Source: Amycolatopsis nalaikhensis
Lineage (GTDB): Bacteria > Actinomycetota > Actinomycetes > Mycobacteriales > Pseudonocardiaceae
Assembly: GCF_030264295.1 (NCBI RefSeq)
Contig: NZ_CP127173.1
Coordinates: 6,083,501-6,147,500 of the forward strand
Length of the DNA: 64,000 bases
Reading direction: 5' to 3'
A program made the translations under genes and the position numbers. Below the pieces are notes generated by a model. It was not told the origin of the DNA. It searched no databases and saw only the letters and a list, made by a program, of their open reading frames with translations. Shown piece after piece: positions 27,795 to 35,619 of this stretch (position 1 is its first letter; each line of letters starts with the position of its first letter).

Positions 27795-27815
27795 CTGGGT
27801 GGTTAAGCTCGCGCG

Positions 27816-28325
27816 ATGCCGCAGGAGTTCGCACCGGGCTCGCCGTTCGCGCTGCTTTCGCCCGCCGAAACGGCCGCCTGGTACGCGTACATGAAAGTGC
27901 ACCTCCGCCTGGAGTACGAGCTGAACCGGCAGCTGCGCGCCGACAGCGGCCTTTCGCTCGCCGACTACCACGTGCTGGTCGCGCTGACGAGCGCGCCGGG
28001 TGGCCGGCTGCGGGTCACGGATCTGGCGATCCGCATCGGCTGGGAGCGCAGCCGGCTCTCGCACCACCTCAAGCGGATGCGCGAACGCGGCTTGGTCGTG
28101 ACCGGCGTGAGTCCCGAAGATCGGCGCGCCACCGACGTGGTGTTGTCCGAGGCCGGCTGGGCGGCGTTGCGCCGAGCCGCGCCGGACCACGTCGAATTCG
28201 TGCGCAAGGCGTTCCTGGACGCGCTCGGGTCCGGCGAGAAAGCCCAGCTGGCGGACCTGCTGGAGCGGGTCTACGACGCGCTCGTCGAGCACGGCAGCCT
28301 GCCGCGGCCGGACGACCACCCCTGA
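27816..28325 (+). CDS. MarR family transcriptional regulator
   Basis: A 169-residue winged-helix repressor: dimerisation helices around WYAYMKVHLRLEYELNRQL, then LSLADYHVLVALTSAPGG, the recognition helix region LAIRIGWERSRLSHHLKRMRE, and the wing VSPEDRRATDVVLSEAG. ATG 27816 lies 6 bp behind TAAGCT, so the message may be leaderless. The gene is followed by a SnoaL-like gene whose promoter overlaps its stop codon and carries a palindrome, a plausible autoregulated or target operator. Ligand and targets are unknown. Confidence 0.9.
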   Translation: MPQEFAPGSPFALLSPAETAAWYAYMKVHLRLEYELNRQLRADSGLSLADYHVLVALTSAPGGRLRVTDLAIRIGWERSRLSHHLKRMRERGLVVTGVSPEDRRATDVVLSEAGWAALRRAAPDHVEFVRKAFLDALGSGEKAQLADLLERVYDALVEHGSLPRPDDHP

Positions 28326-28351
28326 CATTTAGGTGACATGTCACGTAATGT
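28322..28351 (+). promoter_or_regulatory. Promoter with palindromic operator in the spacer
   Basis: CTGACA (28322-28327) and TAATGT (28346-28351) are 18 bp apart and suit a housekeeping sigma factor. The spacer holds the perfect 12-bp palindrome GTGACATGTCAC (28333-28344). The -35 overlaps the marR stop. The downstream gene starts at 28376 behind AGGAGG. Confidence 0.65.
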
Positions 28352-28375
28352 GGGGTCGAACCCAGGAGGTGCGAC

Positions 28376-28732
28376 ATGGCGACGGTGGCCGAACTGATGC
28401 GGGCGAACCTGCTCGAGGTCTTCAACGAACGTGACGACGAGCGGCGCGCGAAGGCGATAGCGGCGACGTACGCGGCCGACGTCGAGTTCGCCGATCCCGA
28501 AGGCGTCGCGACCGGGCACGACGAGCTGAACGCCAAGGCGAAGGGGCTCCTGAACCAGTCCCCGGGATTCGTGTTCGCGCCGGACGGCCCGGTGCTGGTC
28601 AACCACGACCTGGGGCACCTCGCCTGGCGACTCGGCCCGGAAGGCGCGCCGCCGGTCGTCCGGGGGATCGACGTAGCCCTCGTCAAGGACGGGCTCATCA
28701 CGAAGCTCTACACGATGTTGCTGCCCGCCTGA
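28376..28732 (+). CDS. SnoaL-like / NTF2-fold protein
   Basis: A 118-residue cone-shaped NTF2-like protein: LMRANLLEVFNERDDERRAKAIAATYAADVEFADPEG, the usual opening of SnoaL-like polyketide cyclase relatives, then GHDELNAKAKGLL and a final GIDVALVKDGLITKLYTML. Such proteins can be isomerases, cyclases or scaffolds; no catalytic set is certain. The start has AGGAGGTGCGAC in front. It sits 16 bp before the nitronate monooxygenase gene, probably in one operon driven by the palindrome-bearing promoter. Confidence 0.8.
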   Translation: MATVAELMRANLLEVFNERDDERRAKAIAATYAADVEFADPEGVATGHDELNAKAKGLLNQSPGFVFAPDGPVLVNHDLGHLAWRLGPEGAPPVVRGIDVALVKDGLITKLYTMLLPA

Positions 28733-28748
28733 GTACTACGCTCAGGGC

Positions 28749-29798
28749 ATGTTCGACGAGCTGACGTTCCCGGTCATCGCCGCGCCCATGGCGGGCGGCC
28801 CGACCACCCCGGAGCTGGTCGCCGCGGTGACCGAAGCCGGCGGCTTCGGCTTCCTCTCGGCGGGCATGCTCACCCCTGCGGCGCTGACCGCGCAGATCGA
28901 GCGCACCCGCGAGCTGACCGGGCACCCCTTCGGCGTCAACCTCTTCGTCCCGCAGCCGGACACCGGCGCCGACATCACCGCGCACCGCGAGCGGCTCGCG
29001 GCCTTCGCGCGCGAGTACGACGTCGAGCCCGGCGAGCCGAAGTGGGACGACGACGCGTACCCGGCGAAGCTGGACGTCGTGCTCGATCAGCGGGTCCCGG
29101 TGGCGTCGTTCACCTTCGGCCCGCCGTCGCCGTCGGACGTGCTGCGGCTGAAGGAGGCGGGCACCCAGGTCGTCGTCACCGTGACGACGCCGGAGGCCGC
29201 GCAGCGGGCCGCCGAGCTCGGCGCCGACGCGCTCGTGGTGCAGGGTTTCGAGGCCGGCGGGCACCGGAGCCTGTTCACCGACGACGCCGGCCTTCCCGGT
29301 GGCGGCCCGGAGTACGGCGTGCTCGCGCTGCTGCGGCTCGTCGCCGCACGCGTCGACCTGCCGCTCATCGCCGCCGGTGGCCTGGTCCACGGCGCGGACG
29401 TCGCCGCCGTGCTCGCCGCCGGGGCGACCGCGGCCCAGCTGGGCACGGTCTTCCTGCGCGCCGACGAAGCCGGGACGTCCGAGGCGCATCGCAAGGCCCT
29501 GGCTCTCGCCGAACGCGAGACGGCGTTCACCCGCGCCTTCAGCGGACGTCCGGCGCGTGGCCTGGTCAACAAGTTCATGGAGGCGCTGTCCGACGGCGCG
29601 CCCGCGGCCTACCCGCAGCTGAACCACCTGGCGGGGCCGATCCGCAAGGCGTCGGCGAAGGCAGGTGACCCGGAGGCGATCTCGCTGTGGGCGGGCCAGA
29701 CCTACCCGCTCGCCTACGACGCGTCGGCCGCCGTGATCCTCGAGCGGCTGAAGGTCGAGGCGCGCGACGCGGCCGCACGCCTCGACCGGATCCGCTAG
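28749..29798 (+). CDS. Nitronate monooxygenase family FMN enzyme
   Basis: TIM-barrel flavoprotein of 349 residues. Signatures: FPVIAAPMAGGPTTPELVAAVTEAGGFGFL at the N-terminus (shown here in pieces: VIAAPMAGG, EAGGFGFL), VQGFEAGGHR with the catalytic-region histidine, and LIAAGGLVHGADVAAVLAAG and AQLGTVFL for FMN phosphate binding. The family oxidises nitronates or propionate 3-nitronate, or acts as 2-nitropropane dioxygenase-like proteins. It follows the SnoaL-like gene. Its stop shares CTAG with the stop of the convergent permease. Confidence 0.9.
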   Translation: MFDELTFPVIAAPMAGGPTTPELVAAVTEAGGFGFLSAGMLTPAALTAQIERTRELTGHPFGVNLFVPQPDTGADITAHRERLAAFAREYDVEPGEPKWDDDAYPAKLDVVLDQRVPVASFTFGPPSPSDVLRLKEAGTQVVVTVTTPEAAQRAAELGADALVVQGFEAGGHRSLFTDDAGLPGGGPEYGVLALLRLVAARVDLPLIAAGGLVHGADVAAVLAAGATAAQLGTVFLRADEAGTSEAHRKALALAERETAFTRAFSGRPARGLVNKFMEALSDGAPAAYPQLNHLAGPIRKASAKAGDPEAISLWAGQTYPLAYDASAAVILERLKVEARDAAARLDRIR

Positions 29799-31231
29799 GC
29801 GTCGGTGCGGTTCAGCACCGAGTGCCGCTTGCTGTACAGGAAGTAGATGATCAGGCCGAGCACGAACCAGACGGCGAACCGCAGCCAGGTCGCCGGCTGC
29901 AGGAACGTGATCAGCCAGATCGAGAACACGACGCCGATCGCGGGCACCACCGGCATACCCGGCGTCTTGAACGTGCGCGGCAGGTCGGGCTGCTTGTAGC
30001 GCAGCACGATCACCGCGACGCAGACGACGACGAACGCCAGCAGGATGCCGATGTTCGTCAGCTCCGCCGCCTCGCCGATCGGCAGCAGCCCGGCGATGAC
30101 CGCGGACGCGCCGCCGAGGATCCACGTCATCCGGCTCGGCACCTGCCGCTTCGGGTTCGTCTTGCCCAGCCACGGCGGCAGCAGCCCGTCGCGGCTCATC
30201 GAGTAGCCGACGCGGGTGGCACCCATCAGGAACGTGAACAGCACGGTGAGGATGCCGACGATCGCGCCGATCGCGATCACCGTGGCCAGCCCGTCGAGGC
30301 CGACCGACTTGAACGCCGTCGAGAAGCCGCTCTTCGGGTCGATCTCGGTGTACTTCTGCATGCCGGTCAGCACCAGGCAGGCCAGCACGTACAGCACCAT
30401 CGAAATCGCCAGCGAGTAGAGGATCGCCTTCGGCATGTGCCGTTGCGCGTCCTTCGACTCCTCCGCCGCTGTCGACATCGCGTCGTAGCCGAAGACGGCG
30501 AAGAACACCGTCGCGGCGCCGGTCACCGCGCCGCCGAAGCCCGCGGGCGCGAACGGCGTGTAGTTGCCGGTCTTGACGTAGAAGAAGCCGACCAGGATGA
30601 CGACCAGCACGATCAGGACCTTGATCCCGACCATCGCCGTCTCGAACCGGGCGGCGCTGCGGATGCCGCGGTTGAGCAGGAACGCGATCAGCAGGCACAG
30701 CAGTGCGGCGAAGAGGTCGACCTTGTGGCCGGGCCCGGTGCCGGGCGCGCCGAGCATCCACGCGGGCAGGTCGAGGCCGATCTGCCCGAGCAGGAAGTTG
30801 AAGTAGCCGGAGATGCCGATCGCGACCACCGACACGATCGCGGTGTACTCCAGCAGCAGGTCCCAGCCGATGAACCAGCCGACGACCTCGCCGAGCACCG
30901 CGTAGCCGTAGGTGTAGGCCGAACCGGCCTTCGGGATCAGGCCCGCGAACTCGGCGTAGGAGAACGCGGCAGCGGCGCTCGCGACGCCGGCGATGAGGAA
31001 CGAGATCAGCACGGCCGGGCCGACGCCGGGGATGCCCGCCGCGTCGTCGCCGTGGGCGACACTGCCGGCGAGGGCGAAGATCCCGGCGCCGATGATGCCG
31101 CCGATGCCGATGGCGGTCAGCTGCCACAGGCCGAGCGTGCGTTTCAGGCCCCCGGTTTCGCCTGCGTCCTGGATCTGGTCGATCGGCTTGCGCCGGAAGA
31201 TGCCGGAGCCGGCACCCACTGGAGCGGACAT
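29795..31231 (-). CDS. APC-superfamily amino acid permease
   Basis: A 478-residue transporter with about 12 helices. It has the cationic-amino-acid-transporter-like signature GLWQLTAIGIGGIIGAGIF in helix 1, PAVLISFLIAGVASAAAAFSYAEFA, and the loop FFAVFGYDAMSTAAEESKDAQR after helix 6. Two adjacent ATGs occur (31234 and 31231) after GGGAGA; the second has the better spacing. No neighbour indicates the substrate; family members carry basic or branched amino acids. The 3' end overlaps the nitronate monooxygenase stop. Confidence 0.88.
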   Translation of the reverse strand: MSAPVGAGSGIFRRKPIDQIQDAGETGGLKRTLGLWQLTAIGIGGIIGAGIFALAGSVAHGDDAAGIPGVGPAVLISFLIAGVASAAAAFSYAEFAGLIPKAGSAYTYGYAVLGEVVGWFIGWDLLLEYTAIVSVVAIGISGYFNFLLGQIGLDLPAWMLGAPGTGPGHKVDLFAALLCLLIAFLLNRGIRSAARFETAMVGIKVLIVLVVILVGFFYVKTGNYTPFAPAGFGGAVTGAATVFFAVFGYDAMSTAAEESKDAQRHMPKAILYSLAISMVLYVLACLVLTGMQKYTEIDPKSGFSTAFKSVGLDGLATVIAIGAIVGILTVLFTFLMGATRVGYSMSRDGLLPPWLGKTNPKRQVPSRMTWILGGASAVIAGLLPIGEAAELTNIGILLAFVVVCVAVIVLRYKQPDLPRTFKTPGMPVVPAIGVVFSIWLITFLQPATWLRFAVWFVLGLIIYFLYSKRHSVLNRTDA

Positions 31232-31324
31232 CATCGTCTCCCGAACGTCGCGGTGGACGGGTCCGGATCGCGGACCCAACGGGGGAACCTACCGCCAACT
31301 CCGCGCGGCTACAGCGTGAGCGCG

Positions 31325-32368
31325 TCAGCCCGCCGCGGTGTCCTCGCCCACGGCCTCGGCCGCCGTCGCGACGGCGCGCTTGGCCTGGGTGGTCCGGACC
31401 GCGCTCGCCGCGAAGTAGCCGAGCAGCTCGGCGATCTCGACCGGGTCGTCCAGCTGCGGGCAGTGCCCCCAGTCCTCGCGGACCAGCAGCCTGCTGTGCG
31501 GCACCAGCGTGTGCAGCTGCCGCCCGGACGCCGCCGTGACGAGCTTGTCCTTGCCGCACGCGACGACCAGCAGCGGCAGCTTCACTGAGTCGAGCCGGTA
31601 GGCGTCGGCGAGCTCGGCGACGAGCTGCCGGGCCTGCTCCAGCCGGCTCTTGGTCGCGCGGTAGTCGGGGAAGAGCGCGGTGAAGCGCTGCACCTGCGTC
31701 GCGTCGGCGGCACCCGAGTCGGCGTAGAGCAGCCGCGGCACGACCTGTTCGGCGACCTTGCGCACCAGGAAACCCGGCACCGGGACCGGCAGGGACGAGT
31801 ACAGCCGCAGCGGCAGCGGGTAGCGCGCGACCGTGCGGATCAGCCACGAGTCGACGAACCCGGGCGCGGCGATCGACACGACCCCCGAGATCGGCAGCTT
31901 GTCGTTCTGCGCCGCGCGCAGGCTCATGGTGCCGCCGAGGGAGTTGCCGGCCAGCACGACCGAGCCGAGCACGGCCTGTTCACGGACGACGGCGGTGGTG
32001 AACGCGTCGAGCTGGGGCAGCATCGGGCCGGGCCGCAGCGGCTGGGCGTCACCGAACCCGGGCAGATCGACCGCGACCGCCGGGATCCCGGCGGCCGCGA
32101 GCTGCTCCAGGGCGGGGCGCCAGGTGTCGGCGCTGTCGCAGTAGCCGTGCAGGAGCACAAGGCGCGGGGCGCTGGGCCGGACGTGCGGTGCGGCGGCCCG
32201 CCGTCGCAGGGAGCGACGCGGCACCTCCGGCTCGGGGGCGGGGTCGCCGACCTCGAGGACGCGGGTGCGGACGCCGGCGTAGCGCCGGAAGGAGACCCGG
32301 ATCGGCTCCGGATCGGGGCTGGGCCGGCCGCCCGGTCCAGCCGGTGCGGGCCGCTTCGTCGCGGTCAT
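31325..32368 (-). CDS. Alpha/beta-hydrolase fold protein
   Basis: A 347-residue cytoplasmic hydrolase with a Pro/Arg-rich N-terminal extension (about 1-68). The core follows: oxyanion LVLLHGYCDSADTWRPAL, VDLPGFGDAQPL, the nucleophile elbow VLAGNSLGGTMSL (Ser near residue 148), the acid in VACGKDKLV and His in REDWGHCPQLDDP. Substrate unknown; esterases, lipases and haloperoxidase-like members share this frame. It is the last gene before the permease start (93-bp gap) and both are on the minus strand. Confidence 0.88.
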   Translation of the reverse strand: MTATKRPAPAGPGGRPSPDPEPIRVSFRRYAGVRTRVLEVGDPAPEPEVPRRSLRRRAAAPHVRPSAPRLVLLHGYCDSADTWRPALEQLAAAGIPAVAVDLPGFGDAQPLRPGPMLPQLDAFTTAVVREQAVLGSVVLAGNSLGGTMSLRAAQNDKLPISGVVSIAAPGFVDSWLIRTVARYPLPLRLYSSLPVPVPGFLVRKVAEQVVPRLLYADSGAADATQVQRFTALFPDYRATKSRLEQARQLVAELADAYRLDSVKLPLLVVACGKDKLVTAASGRQLHTLVPHSRLLVREDWGHCPQLDDPVEIAELLGYFAASAVRTTQAKRAVATAAEAVGEDTAAG

Positions 32369-32464
32369 GACTACAGATTAGCTTGCCAGCATTGGGTTTT
32401 GGTCGAACTTCGGTGCTAACGACCCGGTCTCGAACTGAGTACGTCAAAGATTCACCGAATACCG

Positions 32465-32496
32465 GAGCTGGGCGAACCACGCGATCCGCCCAGCTC
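32465..32496 (-). terminator. Hairpin after the MDR oxidoreductase gene
   Basis: Exact 10-bp stem GAGCTGGGCG/CGCCCAGCTC with a 12-nt loop, 9 bp past the stop of the minus-strand gene ending at 32506. No T-run follows, so it fits the I-shaped actinobacterial type. Confidence 0.6.
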
Positions 32497-32505
32497 AGCG
32501 GGGGT

Positions 32506-33471
32506 CTAGCGGGTGAAGACGATCTTGCCGGCCGTGTCGCCCTCGAGCATCGCCTGGAAGCCCTTGGCAGCCTCGGAGAACGGCAGCTCGGCGCCGATCT
32601 GCGGCCGGACGCCGGTCAGGTCGAGGTAGGCGAGCAGGTCCGCGAGCTCGTCGCGGGTGCCCATGGTCGAGCCGGCGATCCGCAGCTGCAGGAAGAAGAC
32701 GCGCTGCAGCTCCGCGTGCGCGTCGGGGCCGCTGGTCGAGCCGGAGACCACGATGATCCCGCCCGGCTTGAGCGATTTGACCGAATGTGACCAGGTCGCC
32801 TTCCCGACCGTCTCGAACACCGCGTCGACGCGCTCGGGCAGCCGCGCGCCCGACTCGAACGCCTGGTGCGCGCCGAGGCTCTCGGCGAGCGCGCGCTTCT
32901 CCTCGGTCCGGCCGGTCACCCAGACCCGGAACCCGGCCGCGCGGCCGAGCTGCACCAGCGCCGTCGAGACGCCGCCCGAGGCGCCCTGGACGAGCATCGT
33001 CTGGCCCGGCCGCAGCCCGGACTTCACGAAGAGCATCCGGTAGGCGGTCAGCCAGGCCGTGCCCATGGTGGCGGCCTCGGCGAAGCTGAGCGCGGCGGGC
33101 TTCGGGACGACGTTGCGGGCCGGCACGACGACCTGGTCGGCGAACGTGCCCTGGTGCTTCTCGGTCAGCAGCGTGCGCTTCGGGTCGAGGGTGTCGTCAC
33201 CCTGCCAGCCCGGCGCGTTGACCACGGAGTGGATCACCACCTCGGAGCCGTCGTCGAGGGTGCCGGCGCCGTCGCAGCCCAGGATCATCGGGAACTGCTC
33301 CGGCTTGATCCCGACCCCGCGCAGCGTCCAGATGTCGTGCATGTTGAGGCTGGCCGCCTTGACGTGCACGCGGACCCAGCCGTCCGGCACGTCGGGTTCG
33401 GGTCGCTCGCCCACGACGAGCGAGTCCAGCGGGCTTTCGGCGTTGGGTTCCTGCGCGTACACGGCGAACAT
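32506..33471 (-). CDS. Zinc-free MDR alcohol dehydrogenase / quinone oxidoreductase family
   Basis: A 321-residue medium-chain dehydrogenase/reductase. The N-terminal GroES-like domain has VHVKAASLNMHDIWTLRGVG and ILGCDGAGTLDDGSEV. The NAD(P) Rossmann part has TMLVQGASGGVSTALVQLGRAAG (AxGGVGxx type, about residue 157-175) and FETVGKATW. The paired catalytic-zinc cysteine is replaced by Asn/His positions, and no structural-zinc Cys cluster is present, so it is of the quinone-oxidoreductase/enoyl-reductase kind. The reading begins at ATG 33471. It stands alone between two spacers. Confidence 0.87.
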   Translation of the reverse strand: MFAVYAQEPNAESPLDSLVVGERPEPDVPDGWVRVHVKAASLNMHDIWTLRGVGIKPEQFPMILGCDGAGTLDDGSEVVIHSVVNAPGWQGDDTLDPKRTLLTEKHQGTFADQVVVPARNVVPKPAALSFAEAATMGTAWLTAYRMLFVKSGLRPGQTMLVQGASGGVSTALVQLGRAAGFRVWVTGRTEEKRALAESLGAHQAFESGARLPERVDAVFETVGKATWSHSVKSLKPGGIIVVSGSTSGPDAHAELQRVFFLQLRIAGSTMGTRDELADLLAYLDLTGVRPQIGAELPFSEAAKGFQAMLEGDTAGKIVFTR

Positions 33472-33529
33472 GCCAGCAAGGTACCGCCCCTGGGGCGCGG
33501 GAGCAGCAGAGCGCGCGTAGGCTCACACC

Positions 33530-33730
33530 GTGTTCAACGGGCTTGCCGACTGGTGGGACGGGGTCGAGCTGTGGCTCGCCCAGGCGTGGTTCCCGGTCCA
33601 GTTCGTGCTGGTCATGGTGGTCGTCGTGCCGCTGTGCCTGGCCGCCGCGTGGGTGCTCGACAAGGTGGTCGGGCTGTTCGCCCGCCGGCTGGCTCCGGGG
33701 CGTGACGACGACTCCGACGGGTCGGCATAG
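33530..33730 (+). CDS. Small single-pass membrane protein, function unknown
   Basis: A 66-residue product from GTG 33530. An amphipathic start (MFNGLADWWDGVELWLAQAW) precedes one hydrophobic helix (FVLVMVVVVPLCLAAAWVL, about 25-44), then a basic stretch FARRLAPGR and an acidic end. It lies 11 bp before the secreted ribonuclease gene in the same direction and may be co-transcribed with it. Similar tiny proteins are common in actinomycetes. No role can be proposed beyond membrane location. Confidence 0.72.
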   Translation: MFNGLADWWDGVELWLAQAWFPVQFVLVMVVVVPLCLAAAWVLDKVVGLFARRLAPGRDDDSDGSA

Positions 33731-33741
33731 GCTCGCGCACC

Positions 33742-34200
33742 ATGGTCAACCGAAGGCGGATCACCGCCGCGCTGATCGGGCTCCTCGTGCTGGTGCTGGG
33801 GGGCTGGCTGGTCAAGGACGTCCTCAGCGGCGGCACGCCCACCTCACCCGCGCCGAGCACCTCGGCGAGCGCCCCCGCGAAGGGCGGCGCGGCCGTGCCG
33901 GGCGCGGAGTCCGGGCTGCCCGTGAAGGCGCTTTCCGCGTTGCCCCCGCAGGCGACGGACACGTGGAAGCTCATCGAAAAGGGCGGGCCGTACCCGTACC
34001 CGCGCAACGACGACGTCGTGTTCGAGAACCGCGAGAAACGCTTGCCCGGCAAGAAGTCCGGCTACTACCACGAGTACACCGTGAAGACGCCGGGCAGCCC
34101 CGACCGCGGCGCGCGCCGGCTGATCACCGGCCAGGCGCACGAGCTGTACTACACCGGTGACCACTACGCGTCCTTCGTCGTCGTGGACCCCGCCCGATGA
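33742..34200 (+). CDS. Membrane-anchored or secreted guanyl-specific ribonuclease (RNase Sa type)
   Basis: Cleaves single-stranded RNA after guanosine. The 152-residue product has a signal-anchor (about 7-24), a Pro/Ser/Thr/Ala linker (32-55), and a domain close to RNase Sa of Streptomyces aureofaciens: ALSALPPQATDTWKLI, VVFENREKRLP, SGYYHEYTVKTPG, RGARRLITG, YYTGDHYASF. The catalytic Glu, Arg and His of RNase Sa align with E111, R126 and H141. The two cysteines of the RNase Sa disulfide are absent here. The ATG of the barstar gene overlaps its stop, the classic toxin-inhibitor arrangement. Confidence 0.9.
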   Translation: MVNRRRITAALIGLLVLVLGGWLVKDVLSGGTPTSPAPSTSASAPAKGGAAVPGAESGLPVKALSALPPQATDTWKLIEKGGPYPYPRNDDVVFENREKRLPGKKSGYYHEYTVKTPGSPDRGARRLITGQAHELYYTGDHYASFVVVDPAR

Positions 34201-34565
34201 GCGCGGGCGAGCCGGCGAAGGCCGCGGCGGAGGCGGCGTTCGCCCGCGGGGCGTACCCGCACCTGGTCAACTCGCACCCGACCGTCGACAAGGCCAGCAC
34301 GCTCACCGCGTTCGCCGAGGCACTGTCCTTTCCGGACTACTTCGGGCACAACCTCGACGCGCTCTACGACTGCCTGACGGACCTCTCATGGCTGCCGCCG
34401 GGGGAGCACGTGCTGATCTGGCCGGGCTCGGAAGCGTTGCGCAAGGCGGAACCGAAGACGTACCTGGCGATCCGCAGCGTGCTCTCGGACGCGCAGCGCG
34501 CGCTCGGGCCGAGCGGACGCGGCGCCGGTTCGTGGCGCCTCACGGTCGTGCTGCCGGACGCCTGA
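34197..34565 (+). CDS. Barstar-family ribonuclease inhibitor
   Basis: Intracellular inhibitor that blocks the ribonuclease before export. The 122-residue product contains the barstar core FPDYFGHNLDALYDCLTDLSW (in two pieces: FPDYFGHNLDALYD, CLTDLSW), in which the Asp residues corresponding to barstar D35 and D39 are kept. A C-terminal strand SWRLTVVLPDA closes the fold. It starts at the ATGA overlap with the ribonuclease gene, so both are made together. Its 3' end overlaps the convergent Lrp gene by 26 bp. Confidence 0.9.
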   Translation: MSAGEPAKAAAEAAFARGAYPHLVNSHPTVDKASTLTAFAEALSFPDYFGHNLDALYDCLTDLSWLPPGEHVLIWPGSEALRKAEPKTYLAIRSVLSDAQRALGPSGRGAGSWRLTVVLPDA

Positions 34566-35517
34566 GCGGCGTCCCCGCGCGTTTGACCGTCCGGATCACC
34601 GGGGCGCTCTCCAGCGTCCGCACGCCGCGGATCCCGGCGACGCGGTCGGTGAGGTAGCGGTAGAGGTCGCGGCCGTCGCGGCAGTTGACCATCGCCGTGA
34701 GGTTCGTCGCGCCGGTGGTGGCGACGGCGAACGACGTCTCCGGGTGGCTCGCCAGCGTCTCGCCCGCCTCGGCCAGGTGCGCGGGGGCGACGGTCAGCCA
34801 CAGCCGCGTCTCGGACCGGAAGCCGAGCCGGGCCGGGGAGACGTCGAGGTGGTAGGTCAGCGTGCCGTGCCGCCGCAGCACGTCCATCCGGCGCCGCACG
34901 GTCGAGTCGGCCCAGCCGGTCGCCTTGGCCAGAGCCGTGTAGCTCGCCCGGCCGTCCTGGGCCAGCGCGTCGAAGAGGGCCTGGTCACCCGGTTCCGGCG
35001 GGACGCCGTCGCCCTCGGGCGCGGGCGGGCGCAGCCGCTCGACCTGCTCGGGGGACAGGCAGTGCAGACCGCCCCACCCGTCCGGGAGCGCGAACGTGTG
35101 CAGCAGTTCGTGGGCGGAAACGGCGGTCACCCGGCTCGCGCGCGGCAGCTTGTGCAGCAGCAGGTCGTCGCGGCCCGCCGTGTCGGGGGCGTGCACGGTG
35201 CAGGAGATCTCGGTGCCGCCGGAGAGCAGGTGCACCCAGGAGACATCGGGCCGGTCGGCGAGCGCGTCGGCGACGGCGGCCCCCGCGTCCGGGGTGGTGC
35301 GCAGCCGCAGGGTCCAGGTCGTGTAGCCGATTTCGCCGCCGCTGACGGCGCCCGTGATCTTGAGCACCCCGGCGGTCCGCAGCCGCTGGTAGCGGCGGGC
35401 GACGGTGTTTTCGGAGACGCCGAGTACCTGGCCGAGCGTGCGCATCGGCACGCGGCCGTCGAGCTGCAGGGCGTGGATCAGGCCGCGGTCGACGTCGTCC
35501 AGGGTGACGGTTTCCAT
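34540..35517 (-). CDS. Lrp/AsnC family regulator with duplicated modules
   Basis: A 325-residue protein made of two Lrp-like halves. Half 1 has VTLDDVDRGLIHALQLDGRV and the HTH LGQVLGVSENTVARRYQRL, followed by a RAM-type domain. Half 2 starts at ALFDALAQDGRASYTALAKATG with HTH WADSTVRRRMDVLRR and ends with a second RAM-type domain (TSFAVATTGATNLTAMVNC). It is thus a fused dimer. ATG 35517 begins METVTL. It is divergent from the MFS efflux gene 103 bp away, which it probably regulates. No effector can be named. Confidence 0.87.
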   Translation of the reverse strand: METVTLDDVDRGLIHALQLDGRVPMRTLGQVLGVSENTVARRYQRLRTAGVLKITGAVSGGEIGYTTWTLRLRTTPDAGAAVADALADRPDVSWVHLLSGGTEISCTVHAPDTAGRDDLLLHKLPRASRVTAVSAHELLHTFALPDGWGGLHCLSPEQVERLRPPAPEGDGVPPEPGDQALFDALAQDGRASYTALAKATGWADSTVRRRMDVLRRHGTLTYHLDVSPARLGFRSETRLWLTVAPAHLAEAGETLASHPETSFAVATTGATNLTAMVNCRDGRDLYRYLTDRVAGIRGVRTLESAPVIRTVKRAGTPLRRPAARP

Positions 35518-35619
35518 GTGTCCAGCGTATTCGATGACGGTATCCGGCGGGTTTGCCTTAATTTCTGGTGACGATCGGCTCCGAGGCCACACCCTTCGAG
35601 GCACACGAAGGGAGTTTCG

